NCBI RefSeq assembly: GCF_000012825.1
Contig: NC_009614.1
Coordinates: 4,278,001 to 4,342,000 of the forward strand
DNA: 64,000 bases
Reading direction: 5' to 3'
Origin: Phocaeicola vulgatus ATCC 8482
GTDB lineage: Bacteria; Bacteroidota; Bacteroidia; Bacteroidales; Bacteroidaceae
Numbering within the stretch: position 1 is the stretch's first letter; each line of letters begins with the position of its first letter. The position numbers were made by a program, and so were the translations under genes. Shown here piece after piece: positions 18,331 through 26,841 of the stretch. The notes under the pieces are model-generated. The model saw only the letters and a list, made by a program, of their open reading frames with translations. It did not search any database and was not told the origin of the DNA.

Positions 18331-19158
18331 TTATACACGAATTTTTATCCATTCATTTGGCAAAGCTTCTAATTTTGAAAAATCAGTATTCACCCATCGG
18401 TCTGGAGTTATAATTATTTTTGCTGTCCTATTTAAATAAGCTGCCCAACATGAAAAGGTACTATTTGCCAAAATCATATTTTTAGCATGAGCCATCAGGT
18501 ACATATCAAAGAAGCTGCGATCATCTCTATTATGTGATATGATTATTTTATTTCTTATATCAGCAAATTCTGTTTCCACATATAAACAATCATCAGAGAA
18601 AAAGAAAAAAAACGGTTCTTCCACCTCTTGTTCCATGAATTTAATTGCTTCCCGATAATATTTCGATGTACATATACCACCATAAATATGTATTAAATCT
18701 GTTTTCAAATAATCGCCACGACGAATATGCACTGAGATTGAATTACAGGTCTCCATTTTTTTAAGAAATTCCATGTTTTCCTTTCCTATAGGAAGTTCCG
18801 AGCGAAATTCAAAAATATTTATTTGTTTTATAATAGAATAATCTTGCCAATCTCCCCATTGAAAAAAATGTTTCATAGATTGAGGATAAACCCTATTACA
18901 AAATAACAATCTATAGCCATGATTATATAAAAAGCGATTCACACGATATAGAAGAATGCCCAATTTATTATATAAATAAGAAGTTGGAGGTAATTCTATA
19001 TCAAACCATTTATCAATCTCTATCCCATTATGTGCCTTTAAACTATCAGGATATATTCCCAAAATTCTTTCTGAAGGATATTTCTTCTTCAAATATCTAT
19101 AATAACTATACTGGAAAAGTTGGTTACCTAATCCTCCACCAAAAACAAAAAATTTCAT
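18331..19158 (-). CDS. Alpha-1,2-fucosyltransferase-like glycosyltransferase (GT11)
   Basis: 275-residue GT11 enzyme expected to transfer fucose from GDP-fucose in alpha-1,2 linkage. The three family motifs are present: the N-terminal GGGLGNQLFQYSYYRYL, SVHIRRGDYL, and the late ILANSTFSCWAAYLN (usual form SSFSWWGA). Its length fits the family. It lies in the capsule operon between the polymerase and the acetyltransferase. A terminal alpha-1,2-fucose on the capsule would mimic host mucin glycans, but this is inference. Confidence 0.88.
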   Translation of the reverse strand: MKFFVFGGGLGNQLFQYSYYRYLKKKYPSERILGIYPDSLKAHNGIEIDKWFDIELPPTSYLYNKLGILLYRVNRFLYNHGYRLLFCNRVYPQSMKHFFQWGDWQDYSIIKQINIFEFRSELPIGKENMEFLKKMETCNSISVHIRRGDYLKTDLIHIYGGICTSKYYREAIKFMEQEVEEPFFFFFSDDCLYVETEFADIRNKIIISHNRDDRSFFDMYLMAHAKNMILANSTFSCWAAYLNRTAKIIITPDRWVNTDFSKLEALPNEWIKIRV

Positions 19159-19176
19159 TTCAATACTTCCATTTGT

Positions 19177-20484
19177 TCACCTATGAGTAGATGATATAAC
19201 TATATTACACCACTTTAATTCAGAATCTCGACTCCAATAGTCCATTCTTAAAAAGATAACAACAAAAGTCATCAGAATATTTATATTTTCATCAATCGGA
19301 GCAGATAGAGATAAAAAAACAAAATATATAACAGGAAAAAGCACAGCAGTTTTCTGACATTTATAAATCAAAAAACAACATACTAATACAAGAAAAATAA
19401 ACATTAAGCCACCCATTATTCCATAATCTATCAATAAAGAAAACCAAATACTTTCAGCACCTAATATTTCATAATTATTCTGTGTGGCAACATTCCACAA
19501 ATATGAGCTCCCATTTCCCCATAATTCATTTTGCTCAAAAGCCCATAAAATAGATCCCCATTGCTCTAGTCTCATACCACTGCTACTACCTACGTCCATT
19601 TTGTTAGCAAATAAAGTAGAATAAATAAGAGTAAAATAGAATTTCCAAAAAAACAAACATGATACTAAAAACACACCTACTATTCTATAAAAAACTTTAT
19701 ACCTAAAAATATTTACACTCAATAAATAAGGCAGTATACCAATAAGAATGGCAACATACCCAGCCCTAGTCCCTGTAAGAATAGTGCATAATGGAAGGAA
19801 ATATAATAGCTTTGTTACTTTATTTTTATTCAATGGATAATTATAATACCGACTACAAAAAAAGTAAAGATAAAAACACATACAACAATATAAAGCAAAA
19901 GGCTGATAATAAGAAAATATAGAATTACTTCGTTTAAAACCATATCTTTCCGCACCTTGGGCTATATATCCATGTACATCAAATAAGCTCAGCAATACGT
20001 CCTGAATAATATTCTTATTAAAAAGAACTTCTATAATAGAATAAACACAGGCAAATAACATACATCCACTAAGAAGTTGCAAACAATATATCATATATTT
20101 TCTAGAATCCAATGAATACCATAAAAACACGGGTAAAATGAAAAAGAAATATATGTTAGCAAAGGTCAGCATGTTATCAGGAGGATATAATGCCAAATAA
20201 TTAGAAATTAAATAGCTGATTGAAGTTAAGACTGAAATAAGAATTAACGATATGGGATATTTTCCTTTTTTTGATCTATATATAACTAATCTTCTTTTTC
20301 TGCATTTCCGATAAACAAAAATACAAATAGCCACAACAGATGTCGGATAAATCAGGCGAAGACTAGTATTCCACAGAGTTAAATATATGAATATCTGCAA
20401 AATAACAACTATTTGTATGATACCTTTTTTCACATCTTTAAGAAGAACGAAACAAAAGTAGATGAATAGAAGAACAGATGGCAT
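19177..20484 (-). CDS. wzy: O-antigen/capsule polymerase (Wzy-like)
   Basis: 435-residue very hydrophobic protein with about 11-12 membrane segments and a larger hydrophilic loop late in the chain (RLEQWGSILWAFEQNELWGNGSS), the layout of Wzy/O-antigen ligase proteins. Wzy joins lipid-linked repeat units on the periplasmic side. There is no sequence signature stronger than topology and the TGTRAGYVAIL stretch. Its place between flippase, transferases and modifying enzymes makes polymerase the most economical reading. It lies 6 bp after the GT2 gene. Confidence 0.78.
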   Translation of the reverse strand: MPSVLLFIYFCFVLLKDVKKGIIQIVVILQIFIYLTLWNTSLRLIYPTSVVAICIFVYRKCRKRRLVIYRSKKGKYPISLILISVLTSISYLISNYLALYPPDNMLTFANIYFFFILPVFLWYSLDSRKYMIYCLQLLSGCMLFACVYSIIEVLFNKNIIQDVLLSLFDVHGYIAQGAERYGFKRSNSIFSYYQPFALYCCMCFYLYFFCSRYYNYPLNKNKVTKLLYFLPLCTILTGTRAGYVAILIGILPYLLSVNIFRYKVFYRIVGVFLVSCLFFWKFYFTLIYSTLFANKMDVGSSSGMRLEQWGSILWAFEQNELWGNGSSYLWNVATQNNYEILGAESIWFSLLIDYGIMGGLMFIFLVLVCCFLIYKCQKTAVLFPVIYFVFLSLSAPIDENINILMTFVVIFLRMDYWSRDSELKWCNIVISSTHR

Positions 20485-20490
20485 CTTTTA

Positions 20491-21387
20491 TTATTTATTG
20501 TCTATTAGGAACATAGAATAGGCCTTTTTTTTCTCTTTTACAGGATTGAATCTATACAAGGGAATTGACAGCACAAAAAAAATTGCAAAAAGAATATCCC
20601 TATTATTTAAAGCTAATCGGAAACAACTCCAAAGTGCAGTATTATATCTTCTTATTTTACCATAGCACAAATATTGGTAAATTCTATACCTACTAGTAAA
20701 TAGACTATACATTTTATCAAATGTTAGTTTAGATGTAGATATGTTTCCTTCCCGTGTATAATAAACATATATTTTATTTTTAATAACTTTTATATTAGTT
20801 GATCTATATCCAACTCTTACAGAAAATAAAGCATCATTTCCCTTTTCAATTTCCTCAAATTCTACATCCTCACAAATAAGTTCCTTTTTTATCATTTTAT
20901 TCCATGGAGCCCATAAATAATACCGTATATTATTTATCATGTCTTTATGTCCTTCTAGATAAGATTTTATTTGTATAGAGATAATGTTATCACAATGTTC
21001 CATGGTCTTTTCTATGATATGATCACAGGCAAAATAAATTATATCATAATTACTATTCACATATTTATCCAAAACGTTCATTAAATCTGTTGTATAATGA
21101 TCATCTGCATCAGGAAACAAAAACCATTTTCCCTTTGCATAAGTCAATCCTATATTCCTGGCATATCCCGCTCCCTTCCCTTCTTTTGTAAAATAAACCT
21201 CAACACATTTTTCATTTAAGCCTGGAAAACACTCAAAATTCACGATCTTAGGATCACTATTATCATCAACTATAATTATTTGGATATCATCACGTTTGGG
21301 AATTGAATCAATACATCGTTGAAGAAGATGTGGTACATTCCTATGAGGTATTATAAAAGAATAATTAATTTCTATTTCCATACGCAC
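20491..21387 (-). CDS. Glycosyltransferase family 2
   Basis: 298-residue GT2 enzyme. It starts with YSFIIPHRNVPHLLQRCIDSI, then IIIVDDNSDPKIV (UDP-sugar binding), a Gly-Ala-Gly-Tyr-Ala-Arg-Asn stretch typical of the family and the metal motif FPDADDHYT. The C-terminal third is hydrophobic and may be membrane-associated. It lies between wzx (21 bp) and wzy (6 bp) in the capsule operon. The sugar specificity cannot be read. Confidence 0.88.
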   Translation of the reverse strand: MRMEIEINYSFIIPHRNVPHLLQRCIDSIPKRDDIQIIIVDDNSDPKIVNFECFPGLNEKCVEVYFTKEGKGAGYARNIGLTYAKGKWFLFPDADDHYTTDLMNVLDKYVNSNYDIIYFACDHIIEKTMEHCDNIISIQIKSYLEGHKDMINNIRYYLWAPWNKMIKKELICEDVEFEEIEKGNDALFSVRVGYRSTNIKVIKNKIYVYYTREGNISTSKLTFDKMYSLFTSRYRIYQYLCYGKIRRYNTALWSCFRLALNNRDILFAIFFVLSIPLYRFNPVKEKKKAYSMFLIDNK

Positions 21388-21408
21388 TAATACAAACTAA
21401 ATATTAAA

Positions 21409-22977
21409 TCATTTTTTTTGTTTATTTTTTCTCCGCTTTGATTCTAAAATGGTCACTAACTTTTGGTTTACCACATATCTTTCTGTTGATGAAAGACCGC
21501 ATAAATAGGCAAGAGAAAATAAAATAAGTTCTAATATAAAACTTGAAAGAACAGCTGTAAAAAAACTATCCTGTTCCATCTTTTTATGTAAGATATAAGC
21601 TATACAATAGGTGATAAACACAATAAGTATATTTTTGCTAAAAATATGTGTCACATAGTATCTAATTTCATAGATGGGCAAGATTCTACTTATTAAAACT
21701 ATCCGAATAAGTACCCCCAATAATGTAACAAATAATGATGCATAGAGAACTGAATATGGCGGATATCCAATTGATAACAATAAATAAGCTATCGGTAATT
21801 CTGTCAGCATAACAATACAAATTATTACTTGAAACCATTTGATTCTTCCCGTGGCTTGCATGGCTGTTGTTAATGGACTAGATATAGCATACAAAAGATT
21901 GCATACAATCGTTAATATCAGAAAAATATCCGTATATTGTGGAACTTCTACCAACCATAAATTTAATATATAGGTAATATTAATCATTATAGGCAGGGAA
22001 ATGACAGCTAACAAATAAAATGAAAATCTACAACCTGCATATACTAACTCTTTAGATCTGTATAAGTCTCCTACTGCATACGATTTTGTTATTTGTGGAT
22101 TCATCGCCATCATAAAATTAGCAGAAAAACTATTTATTAGCGAACCTACCTGAACTGATATTCCGCGTGCAGCATTAACAACTGTACCAAAAAATAGATT
22201 CAAGAGAATATTAGATAATTGATCTTTAAAAGAAAATCCTAAATTCCCAACCAAACTCCAACCAGCAAAGGCAAACATTTCCCTAAATTGTTCAATATTA
22301 AAGCTAAAAGTATAATGACACTCCTCAAAATGCCTTTTACAATAAAAGCAATATAAGGAACGTAAAAGCAATGCAACGCAAAATACCAAAATTGAATATA
22401 CAATCAATTTATCATAAGATATAAATAACAGCAAATAGGCTATTGCTAACTTCAAACTAACTTCGAAGATACTAATATATGCAAATGCGCTCATTTTTTC
22501 GTGTGCCACAATAGAAGCATTATAAGGAACACTGATTACATTCACAGCAAATACGAATATAGATAATTGGAGTGTCCAATTGGCAGCCATCATTCTATCT
22601 GATGGAATATTCAGTTTGGTATTGAGGAACCAAACTCCTATTACTTCCGATAAAACAACAATAATAAACGCAATAGCTATGTGTATAGTTAAAGTCGTAC
22701 AAAAAACATCTTTAAGTTTATGTAAATTTCCCTTTCCTAACTCATATGAAATAAAACGTTGTGAAGTTGCAATCATAGCCGAATTTAAGAAAGCAAATAT
22801 TGTAACAATACCACCAACAAGATTGTATATGCCATAATCCTCTATTCCCAAACTTTCAAGTACAATACGACTTGTAAACAAACCTATTCCCATACTGAAA
22901 AGCATACGAAAATAAAGTAATAGAGTATTTTTAGCTATTCTTTTATTATTTTGCTGAGATAAAGCAGACATTTTCAA
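21409..22977 (-). CDS. wzx: Polysaccharide flippase (Wzx-like, MATE/MOP superfamily)
   Basis: 522-residue membrane protein with about 14 hydrophobic segments, of the Wzx/RfbX type. The start NTLLLYFRMLFSMGIGLFTSRIVLESLGIEDYGIYNLVGGIVTIF is the classic flippase N-terminus; FFGTVVNAARGISVQVGSLINSFSANFMMAMNPQITKSYA in the middle is also typical. It moves lipid-linked repeat units across the inner membrane. It is the first structural gene after upxZ, from which it is separated by 700 bp of non-coding, heavily folded sequence. Confidence 0.9.
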   Translation of the reverse strand: MKMSALSQQNNKRIAKNTLLLYFRMLFSMGIGLFTSRIVLESLGIEDYGIYNLVGGIVTIFAFLNSAMIATSQRFISYELGKGNLHKLKDVFCTTLTIHIAIAFIIVVLSEVIGVWFLNTKLNIPSDRMMAANWTLQLSIFVFAVNVISVPYNASIVAHEKMSAFAYISIFEVSLKLAIAYLLLFISYDKLIVYSILVFCVALLLRSLYCFYCKRHFEECHYTFSFNIEQFREMFAFAGWSLVGNLGFSFKDQLSNILLNLFFGTVVNAARGISVQVGSLINSFSANFMMAMNPQITKSYAVGDLYRSKELVYAGCRFSFYLLAVISLPIMINITYILNLWLVEVPQYTDIFLILTIVCNLLYAISSPLTTAMQATGRIKWFQVIICIVMLTELPIAYLLLSIGYPPYSVLYASLFVTLLGVLIRIVLISRILPIYEIRYYVTHIFSKNILIVFITYCIAYILHKKMEQDSFFTAVLSSFILELILFSLAYLCGLSSTERYVVNQKLVTILESKRRKNKQKK

Positions 22978-23105
22978 TTATAAAAAAGCACATTAAAATA
23001 TTATGTCTATAATAGACAAGTCCCGTAATATGTATCCTAATTCTATTAATATATTCAAATCACTTGAAAGATATATATCTTCCACCTGCAACATTACTAA
23101 TCTTA

Positions 23106-23166
23106 CACCCCACACATTAGTAACGTGTGGGGTGACACGTTACCAACCTTCCGGCATACACGTTAC
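23106..23166 (-). promoter_or_regulatory. Mutually exclusive hairpins in the leader of wzx
   Basis: Stem A: CACCCCACAC (23106-23115) with GTGTGGGGTG (23125-23134), 10 perfect pairs. Stem B: GTAACGTGT (23120-23128) with ACACGTTAC (23135-23143), 9 perfect pairs. A and B share bases, so only one can form. A second copy of ACACGTTAC at 23158-23166 can replace the B arm. This is 130-190 bp before wzx inside the operon transcript and has the layout of an attenuator or RNA switch. Confidence 0.55.
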
Positions 23167-23180
23167 TAACCCTTAAAAGA

Positions 23181-23248
23181 TCCTGTTCTTTTCCGAAAAG
23201 AACAAGGTCTTTAAAAAAAAGAACAGGACGTTTTCATTGAAAGAACAA
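23181..23248 (-). repeat. Phased AAAGAACA repeats and alternative hairpins
   Basis: AAAGAACA occurs at 23197, 23218 and 23240, spaced 21 and 22 bp (two helical turns). TCCTGTTCTTTT at 23181-23192 is inverted to them. It can pair with 23217-23228 (12 perfect bp), or its last 8 bases can pair with the nearer 23196-23203. This could be tandem protein sites on DNA or a second switching RNA structure. Confidence 0.5.
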
Positions 23249-23315
23249 GAGCTTTTAAAAATTTGACCTGTTATTTTTTCCATAACGGTATCTACATGCC
23301 GAAACGCCTTTTTTT

Positions 23316-23557
23316 TCCTTCAGATCTTTCAGCCACTCCGCAAACACCCTGCCTGTCGGCATTCCGGCTGAAGGATATGCATTGTGAAATGTTTCAGCCG
23401 GAAAATATCCTTCAGGAAAAACGATTCCCTAAGAATCGGAGGAAGATCAGTTCGGCTGAAACATTCCAACCCCCAACTGAAGGATTCCTGAACCCAATCC
23501 TTCAGCCGGAATGCCCACGGGTAGGGCGTTTGCGAGCAGGCTGAAGCTTTTGAAGGA
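23316..23557. repeat. 242-bp near-palindrome between upxZ and wzx
   Basis: The 61-base arms 23316-23376 and 23497-23557 are inverted copies matching at 49 of 61 positions, with the innermost 19 bases identical. Nested inside are a perfect 13-bp inverted repeat (AATGTTTCAGCCG 23388-23400 / 23453-23465) and a 6-bp hairpin (23422-23438). Reading either strand gives similar nonsense peptides, as expected of a palindrome and not of a gene. It may be a MITE-like insertion or a transcript structure. Confidence 0.75.
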
Positions 23558-23676
23558 TTTTTCAGGGTATTCCCTATAGAGCATGACGAATGACCATATT
23601 CCATTGAAAAAAGTAAGATATCTTCGTAAGCAAAGTAACACCACTTACTTGGTCCACGAAGTCCGCATACTTTTCT

Positions 23677-24060
23677 TTACAACAAAACAGACCTCACAGC
23701 CATCTCATGCCAATGACGATAATCCCCCATCGGCAAAACATGCTCCGACCACACTTTCCGGTAAATTCCATCGTGCAAAATGATGTACTCACCCAAACAG
23801 CCCTCCGCCTCATCGGCAGGAACAGAAGCCATCACCACATATTCCACACAATCCGGGACACGAAACAAAGTCAGCTCACTTTTAGAAAACAAACCGCTCA
23901 ACCTACAGGCGGAACGCTCGAAAGCCACCCAATACGCACCAATGTCATACAGATGAATGAATTTATCATTATTCTTTTCCCTGGCTAAAATTTCCTTATA
24001 CTGATTCTGAATCAGCTGCTGGAGCCGGATGCCTGACGGCATGAATGTGGTTCTACACAT
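23677..24060 (-). CDS. upxZ: UpxZ-family inhibitor of capsule antitermination
   Basis: 127-residue protein in the position and size of UpxZ. In Bacteroides, UpxZ proteins inhibit the UpxY antiterminators of other capsule loci so that one capsule dominates. The sequence (IRLQQLIQNQYKEIL, FIHLYDIGAYWVAFERSACRL, ECVE/YVVMASVP-like core) fits this family by context and length more than by a sharp motif. It starts at ATG 24058-24060, 82 bp after upxY, and is followed by the palindromic stretch. Confidence 0.8.
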   Translation of the reverse strand: MCRTTFMPSGIRLQQLIQNQYKEILAREKNNDKFIHLYDIGAYWVAFERSACRLSGLFSKSELTLFRVPDCVEYVVMASVPADEAEGCLGEYIILHDGIYRKVWSEHVLPMGDYRHWHEMAVRSVLL

Positions 24061-24142
24061 TATTATACATAAGATTTATATTATCAGATCATTTACTTCC
24101 CCATTAATCAAGGGATAACAATGTTTAACGTAGCAAATGAAG

Positions 24143-24691
24143 TCATCTCTTCTTTGGCTCTTCTATCACTTCTATCAAGTCCGGCGAAAGCGTCGCCATG
24201 GCCATGGCTATCACCCCTTGCAGACTGATAACCACACGACGGTCTCTCGCACCTTTCACCTTTACAAACACCCCCTCGTAGCCCTCGAAGTCACCACCCG
24301 TAATACGGACTTTCGTACCTTTACGCAGGTTCACCTCATCGGGACTGAAGAAGATAAGATGCTCGTCATACGTTCCAGCCACAGCGATAAACTGCCTCAT
24401 CTGATCATCGGGCACAATGATTTTCTGCCCGTTGCGGATATCAATCATATATTGAAAATACGGAAGTTTGAACTTCACCTTCTGAAGTTCGGACTGGACG
24501 GAATGAACAAATATCAGATCACTGATAACGGGAACCAGTTCACGCCTCTTGCGCCCGTTCCTTATACGAACTTCGTAACGCATGGGGATGAAGTTGTTGA
24601 TTCCTTCTTTATCCAACAAAGCCTTGATCTGCATCCCCCGGCGATAGGTGGCACGCATGGCAAACCATTGCATTTTTTCACTTGAAAGCAT
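24143..24691 (-). CDS. upxY: UpxY-family transcription antiterminator (NusG-like)
   Basis: 182 residues from the chosen ATG 24689-24691; the frame runs on to a GTG at 24712, and ATG 24671-24673 is also possible. The N-terminal NGN domain has WFAMRATYRRGMQIKALLDKEGINNFIPM and the C-terminal KOW domain has KGTKVRITGGDFEGYEGVFVKVKG. UpxY proteins bind RNA polymerase in the 5' leader of their own capsule operon and prevent early termination. It is the first gene of this operon, with a leader of over 500 nt in front. The organism should carry other loci with their own UpxY. Confidence 0.93.
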   Translation of the reverse strand: MLSSEKMQWFAMRATYRRGMQIKALLDKEGINNFIPMRYEVRIRNGRKRRELVPVISDLIFVHSVQSELQKVKFKLPYFQYMIDIRNGQKIIVPDDQMRQFIAVAGTYDEHLIFFSPDEVNLRKGTKVRITGGDFEGYEGVFVKVKGARDRRVVISLQGVIAMAMATLSPDLIEVIEEPKKR

Positions 24692-24712
24692 AGTTATGGA
24701 GCTTTGAAGCAC

Positions 24713-25255
24713 AGATATCTATCTGCAATTCAATCAATTACGAGAAGTTTCGTAAAATACAAGAGGAATCGGCCTCTTGTGATTAAGTTGACTGGAAAAG
24801 CTATTTCAACAAATGGAGGATGGAAATCCGCACGATGTAGATGCAGCCTGTCGGGTCAACCGATAACCTTCCGCAGATTCCCGAACCGGACGGTTCATAT
24901 ATGTTAAATCAGAAATTTGTAATACCTATATATAAAAAAAGCGCGGGAATCTGTACCTGTTACTCGTCCCACACTTCGAAGGCTTTGCACTGCCCATTGC
25001 TGTCTGAACGAGCAACGCAGAAGCCCACGCCGATATGTATAACAACACTTGAATACACCTTTGACCAACAAAAGCGCACCAAGGATATAAACATACCCCG
25101 CAGACATCCACTGTTGCTTTGTCTCTGACAGCAATTTCAAAAGGTGCAAATTTTCGAAGCGTCAAGAACAAAACGTCAAGTAAACGTCTTTTCTATATAT
25201 GTATATTTCCCACCTCCCTAACTTCCTTGCGGAAGTACCGGCGTGGAAAACGTGG
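24713..25255 (-). promoter_or_regulatory. Long untranslated leader of the capsule operon
   Basis: 543 bp lie between the probable promoter and upxY with no credible gene on either strand. UpxY-type factors act in such leaders. A hairpin ACTTCC-GCAA-GGAAGT (minus strand, 25221-25236; 6 perfect pairs with a GNRA tetraloop) forms within about 30 nt of the predicted transcript start, and may be the recruitment element or pause site. Confidence 0.6.
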
Positions 25256-25263
25256 CAAAGATA
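25256..25263 (-). promoter_or_regulatory. Probable capsule operon promoter (-7 box)
   Basis: On the minus strand, TATCTTTG. The -33 region (TTTTCGT, about 25281-25287) is weak. No flanking inverted repeats of the invertible-promoter type were found around it. Confidence 0.55.
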
Positions 25264-25631
25264 GCAATTTAATAAATAGGACGAAAATATATTCCGCTAT
25301 TTTTAGTGATGTTTCTTGATTACTCAAAAAACAAACAAGAAACAGATTATCGGTATACTTACCTTGATACAAATTCTTCCGGACGCATCATCGCCCAGAT
25401 GGTAAGATATAAGATACAGCAAACAAGGCTACCTGGTACTCGGTACATGCCTACCCTGCCTGCATCATATGCTTGCCCGGTTCTTGGTATGAATTTGGCT
25501 TGTTCACCGCATCTCCCTGACGGATGCAAAAACGTCACGCAGCAACATAGCCGTATTTGTTTATTCTAGCCATATCTTCCTTATATTTAATTATCTTTCT
25601 GTTGAAACTATGATTGTGGAAAAATTAACAT
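25264..25631. other. Gene-free stretch upstream of the capsule promoter
   Basis: About 370 bp with only short out-of-context reading frames on both strands; no recognisable gene, RNA or repeat was seen. Confidence 0.5.
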
Positions 25632-25665
25632 AAAAAAGGCGTGAAACCAAATGGAATCACACCTA
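25632..25665 (-). terminator. Terminator of the DUF2442-HTH gene
   Basis: On the minus strand, AGGTGTGA pairs with TCACGCCT (one mismatch) around a 12-nt loop, followed by TTTTTTAT. It lies 20 bp after the stop codon at 25686. Confidence 0.75.
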
Positions 25666-25685
25666 AACTATTATTAAGAGATTAA

Positions 25686-26102
25686 TCAAACGGCAAGTAA
25701 TTCTTTTCCCAAAAGATGGAGAGCCTCTTTAATCTGCATCTTCCTTATATCACTCGGCTTTTTAATACCATAGATATACTTGGAAAGAAGACTCTTGTTT
25801 ATTCCCATACTACGTGCAACCTCTGACACATTTAGTTGAGGGAAACGTTTAAATATCATTGCTATCTCATTTTCATAATCCGGCTCCGCTGTATCGAAAA
25901 AACTGGATATATGAATATCCTCATCCAATGATTCCCAACGAACATCGTCACCAAACTTTCCTATCTTGAAATCAAGGCGCTCTCTGTCACTTGCATCCTT
26001 CAGCAAAGGGAATGCCTCTAAGGGACGGCTGAAAGTTTCTCCACCATCCGTTTTCATATAAATGCGGTTAGCATCAAACCAAATGTCTTTTATTGTATCC
26101 AT
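25686..26102 (-). CDS. DUF2442 protein with C-terminal HTH (antitoxin-like regulator)
   Basis: 138 residues. The N-terminal half (about 1-70: IKDIWFDANRIYMKTDGGETFSRPLEAFPLL, VRWESLDEDIHISSF) matches the DUF2442 pattern. The C-terminal half holds a Cro/XRE-like helix-turn-helix (FPQLNVSEVARSMGINKSLLSKYIYGIKKPS). Such proteins usually pair with a DUF4160 toxin-like partner; none was found next to it, so this one looks like an orphan. A perfect 18-bp palindrome stands 59 bp upstream and may be its own operator. Confidence 0.75.
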   Translation of the reverse strand: MDTIKDIWFDANRIYMKTDGGETFSRPLEAFPLLKDASDRERLDFKIGKFGDDVRWESLDEDIHISSFFDTAEPDYENEIAMIFKRFPQLNVSEVARSMGINKSLLSKYIYGIKKPSDIRKMQIKEALHLLGKELLAV

Positions 26103-26160
26103 AACTTTCAGTTTTAATAATCATTCTCCATGATATTTTTAATTTTACTAATACAATATA

Positions 26161-26178
26161 GGGATAAATATTTATCCC
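26161..26178. promoter_or_regulatory. 18-bp perfect palindrome upstream of the DUF2442-HTH gene
   Basis: GGGATAAATATTTATCCC reads identically on both strands. It lies 59-76 bp before the start of the minus-strand regulator gene, a plausible autoregulatory site. The 26103-26358 interval otherwise holds no credible gene. Confidence 0.55.
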
Positions 26179-26358
26179 CACAAATAAATAAGCAAAAAAA
26201 TAGCGACAACTCTTTTCGAACCACCGTTCCATAACCTATGATGTACAAAGGAACTGATTTCCCTCCTGTTTTCCTAACAATCATCATCCGGCACACGGGT
26301 TCTTGCGTGTCAGAGCAGAGCTGCCATTTAATTGGAAAGATAATAATTATCTAAAGAA

Positions 26359-26408
26359 TATATTTGTAGTTAAAAAGTTTCCTACACAAGAAACTTTATC
26401 TATTTTTG
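26359..26408 (+). promoter_or_regulatory. Promoter-operator of the HTH/DUF3990 cassette
   Basis: There are two -7-like boxes: TATATTTG (26359-26366) and TATTTTTG (26401-26408). Between them lies the perfect inverted repeat AAAGTTTC-N8-GAAACTTT (26374-26397), where a repressor would block either promoter. Use of the second box would give a nearly leaderless mRNA, since ATG is at 26413. Confidence 0.6.
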
Positions 26409-26412
26409 TGGT

Positions 26413-26841
26413 ATGAATACGAATTTGCAAAAAATAGGAGAACTTTTGGCCCAATGCCGAAAAAACAAAGGATTGACACAAGAAGAAGTCGGGGTGATGA
26501 TTGGCGTCCAAAAAGCAATGGTTTCCAAAGTGGAAAACGGTCTGTGTGTTAATTTTGGCACTGTCAACCGCATAGCGGAGGCGTTGGGTGTCGAACCGAT
26601 AGTGGCGCTCAAGTCCAAAAAGAAAGCGGACAAGAACCTAATCGATTATGTGATGACGGTCATTGTCGAATTTGCGCGCCGTCACGATTTGACAATCCGG
26701 GAGGCAAGCAATTATATCAGACGTTTCAAAGGCATTGATTTTCTCACCGAATTTTACGATGTGGAACACACGCTTTCTTTTAACGACTGTGTGGATGACC
26801 TGACCATCGTCTGCCAAAACAATGGAGGAACATTGCGATGA
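26413..26841 (+). CDS. XRE-family regulator with C-terminal DUF3791-like domain (candidate antitoxin)
   Basis: 142 residues. The N-terminal XRE helix-turn-helix runs from about residue 8 to 62 (IGELLAQCRKNKGLTQEEVGVMIGVQKAMVSKVENG). A linker KSKKKAD is followed by a DUF3791-like domain (about 75-142: IDYVMTVIVEFARRHDLTIREASNYIRRF, YDVEHTLSFNDCVDDL). It starts at ATG 26413, directly after a -7 box, and its stop overlaps the DUF3990 start (ATGA). DNA binding plus coupling to a putative toxin gene suggests an autoregulating antitoxin. Confidence 0.8.
   Translation: MNTNLQKIGELLAQCRKNKGLTQEEVGVMIGVQKAMVSKVENGLCVNFGTVNRIAEALGVEPIVALKSKKKADKNLIDYVMTVIVEFARRHDLTIREASNYIRRFKGIDFLTEFYDVEHTLSFNDCVDDLTIVCQNNGGTLR

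Noticed and set aside
23263..23604. Open frames of about 91-93 codons on both strands
   Set aside because: They are mirror images caused by the near-palindrome at 23316-23557 and lack any family likeness.
24713..25300. Invertible capsule promoter of the B. fragilis type
   Set aside because: No convincing inverted repeats flank the -7 box at 25256; only weak AT-rich matches were seen.
26114..26296. 60-codon frame upstream of the DUF2442-HTH gene as missing toxin
   Set aside because: No likeness to DUF4160 or any toxin, and the palindromic operator lies within it.
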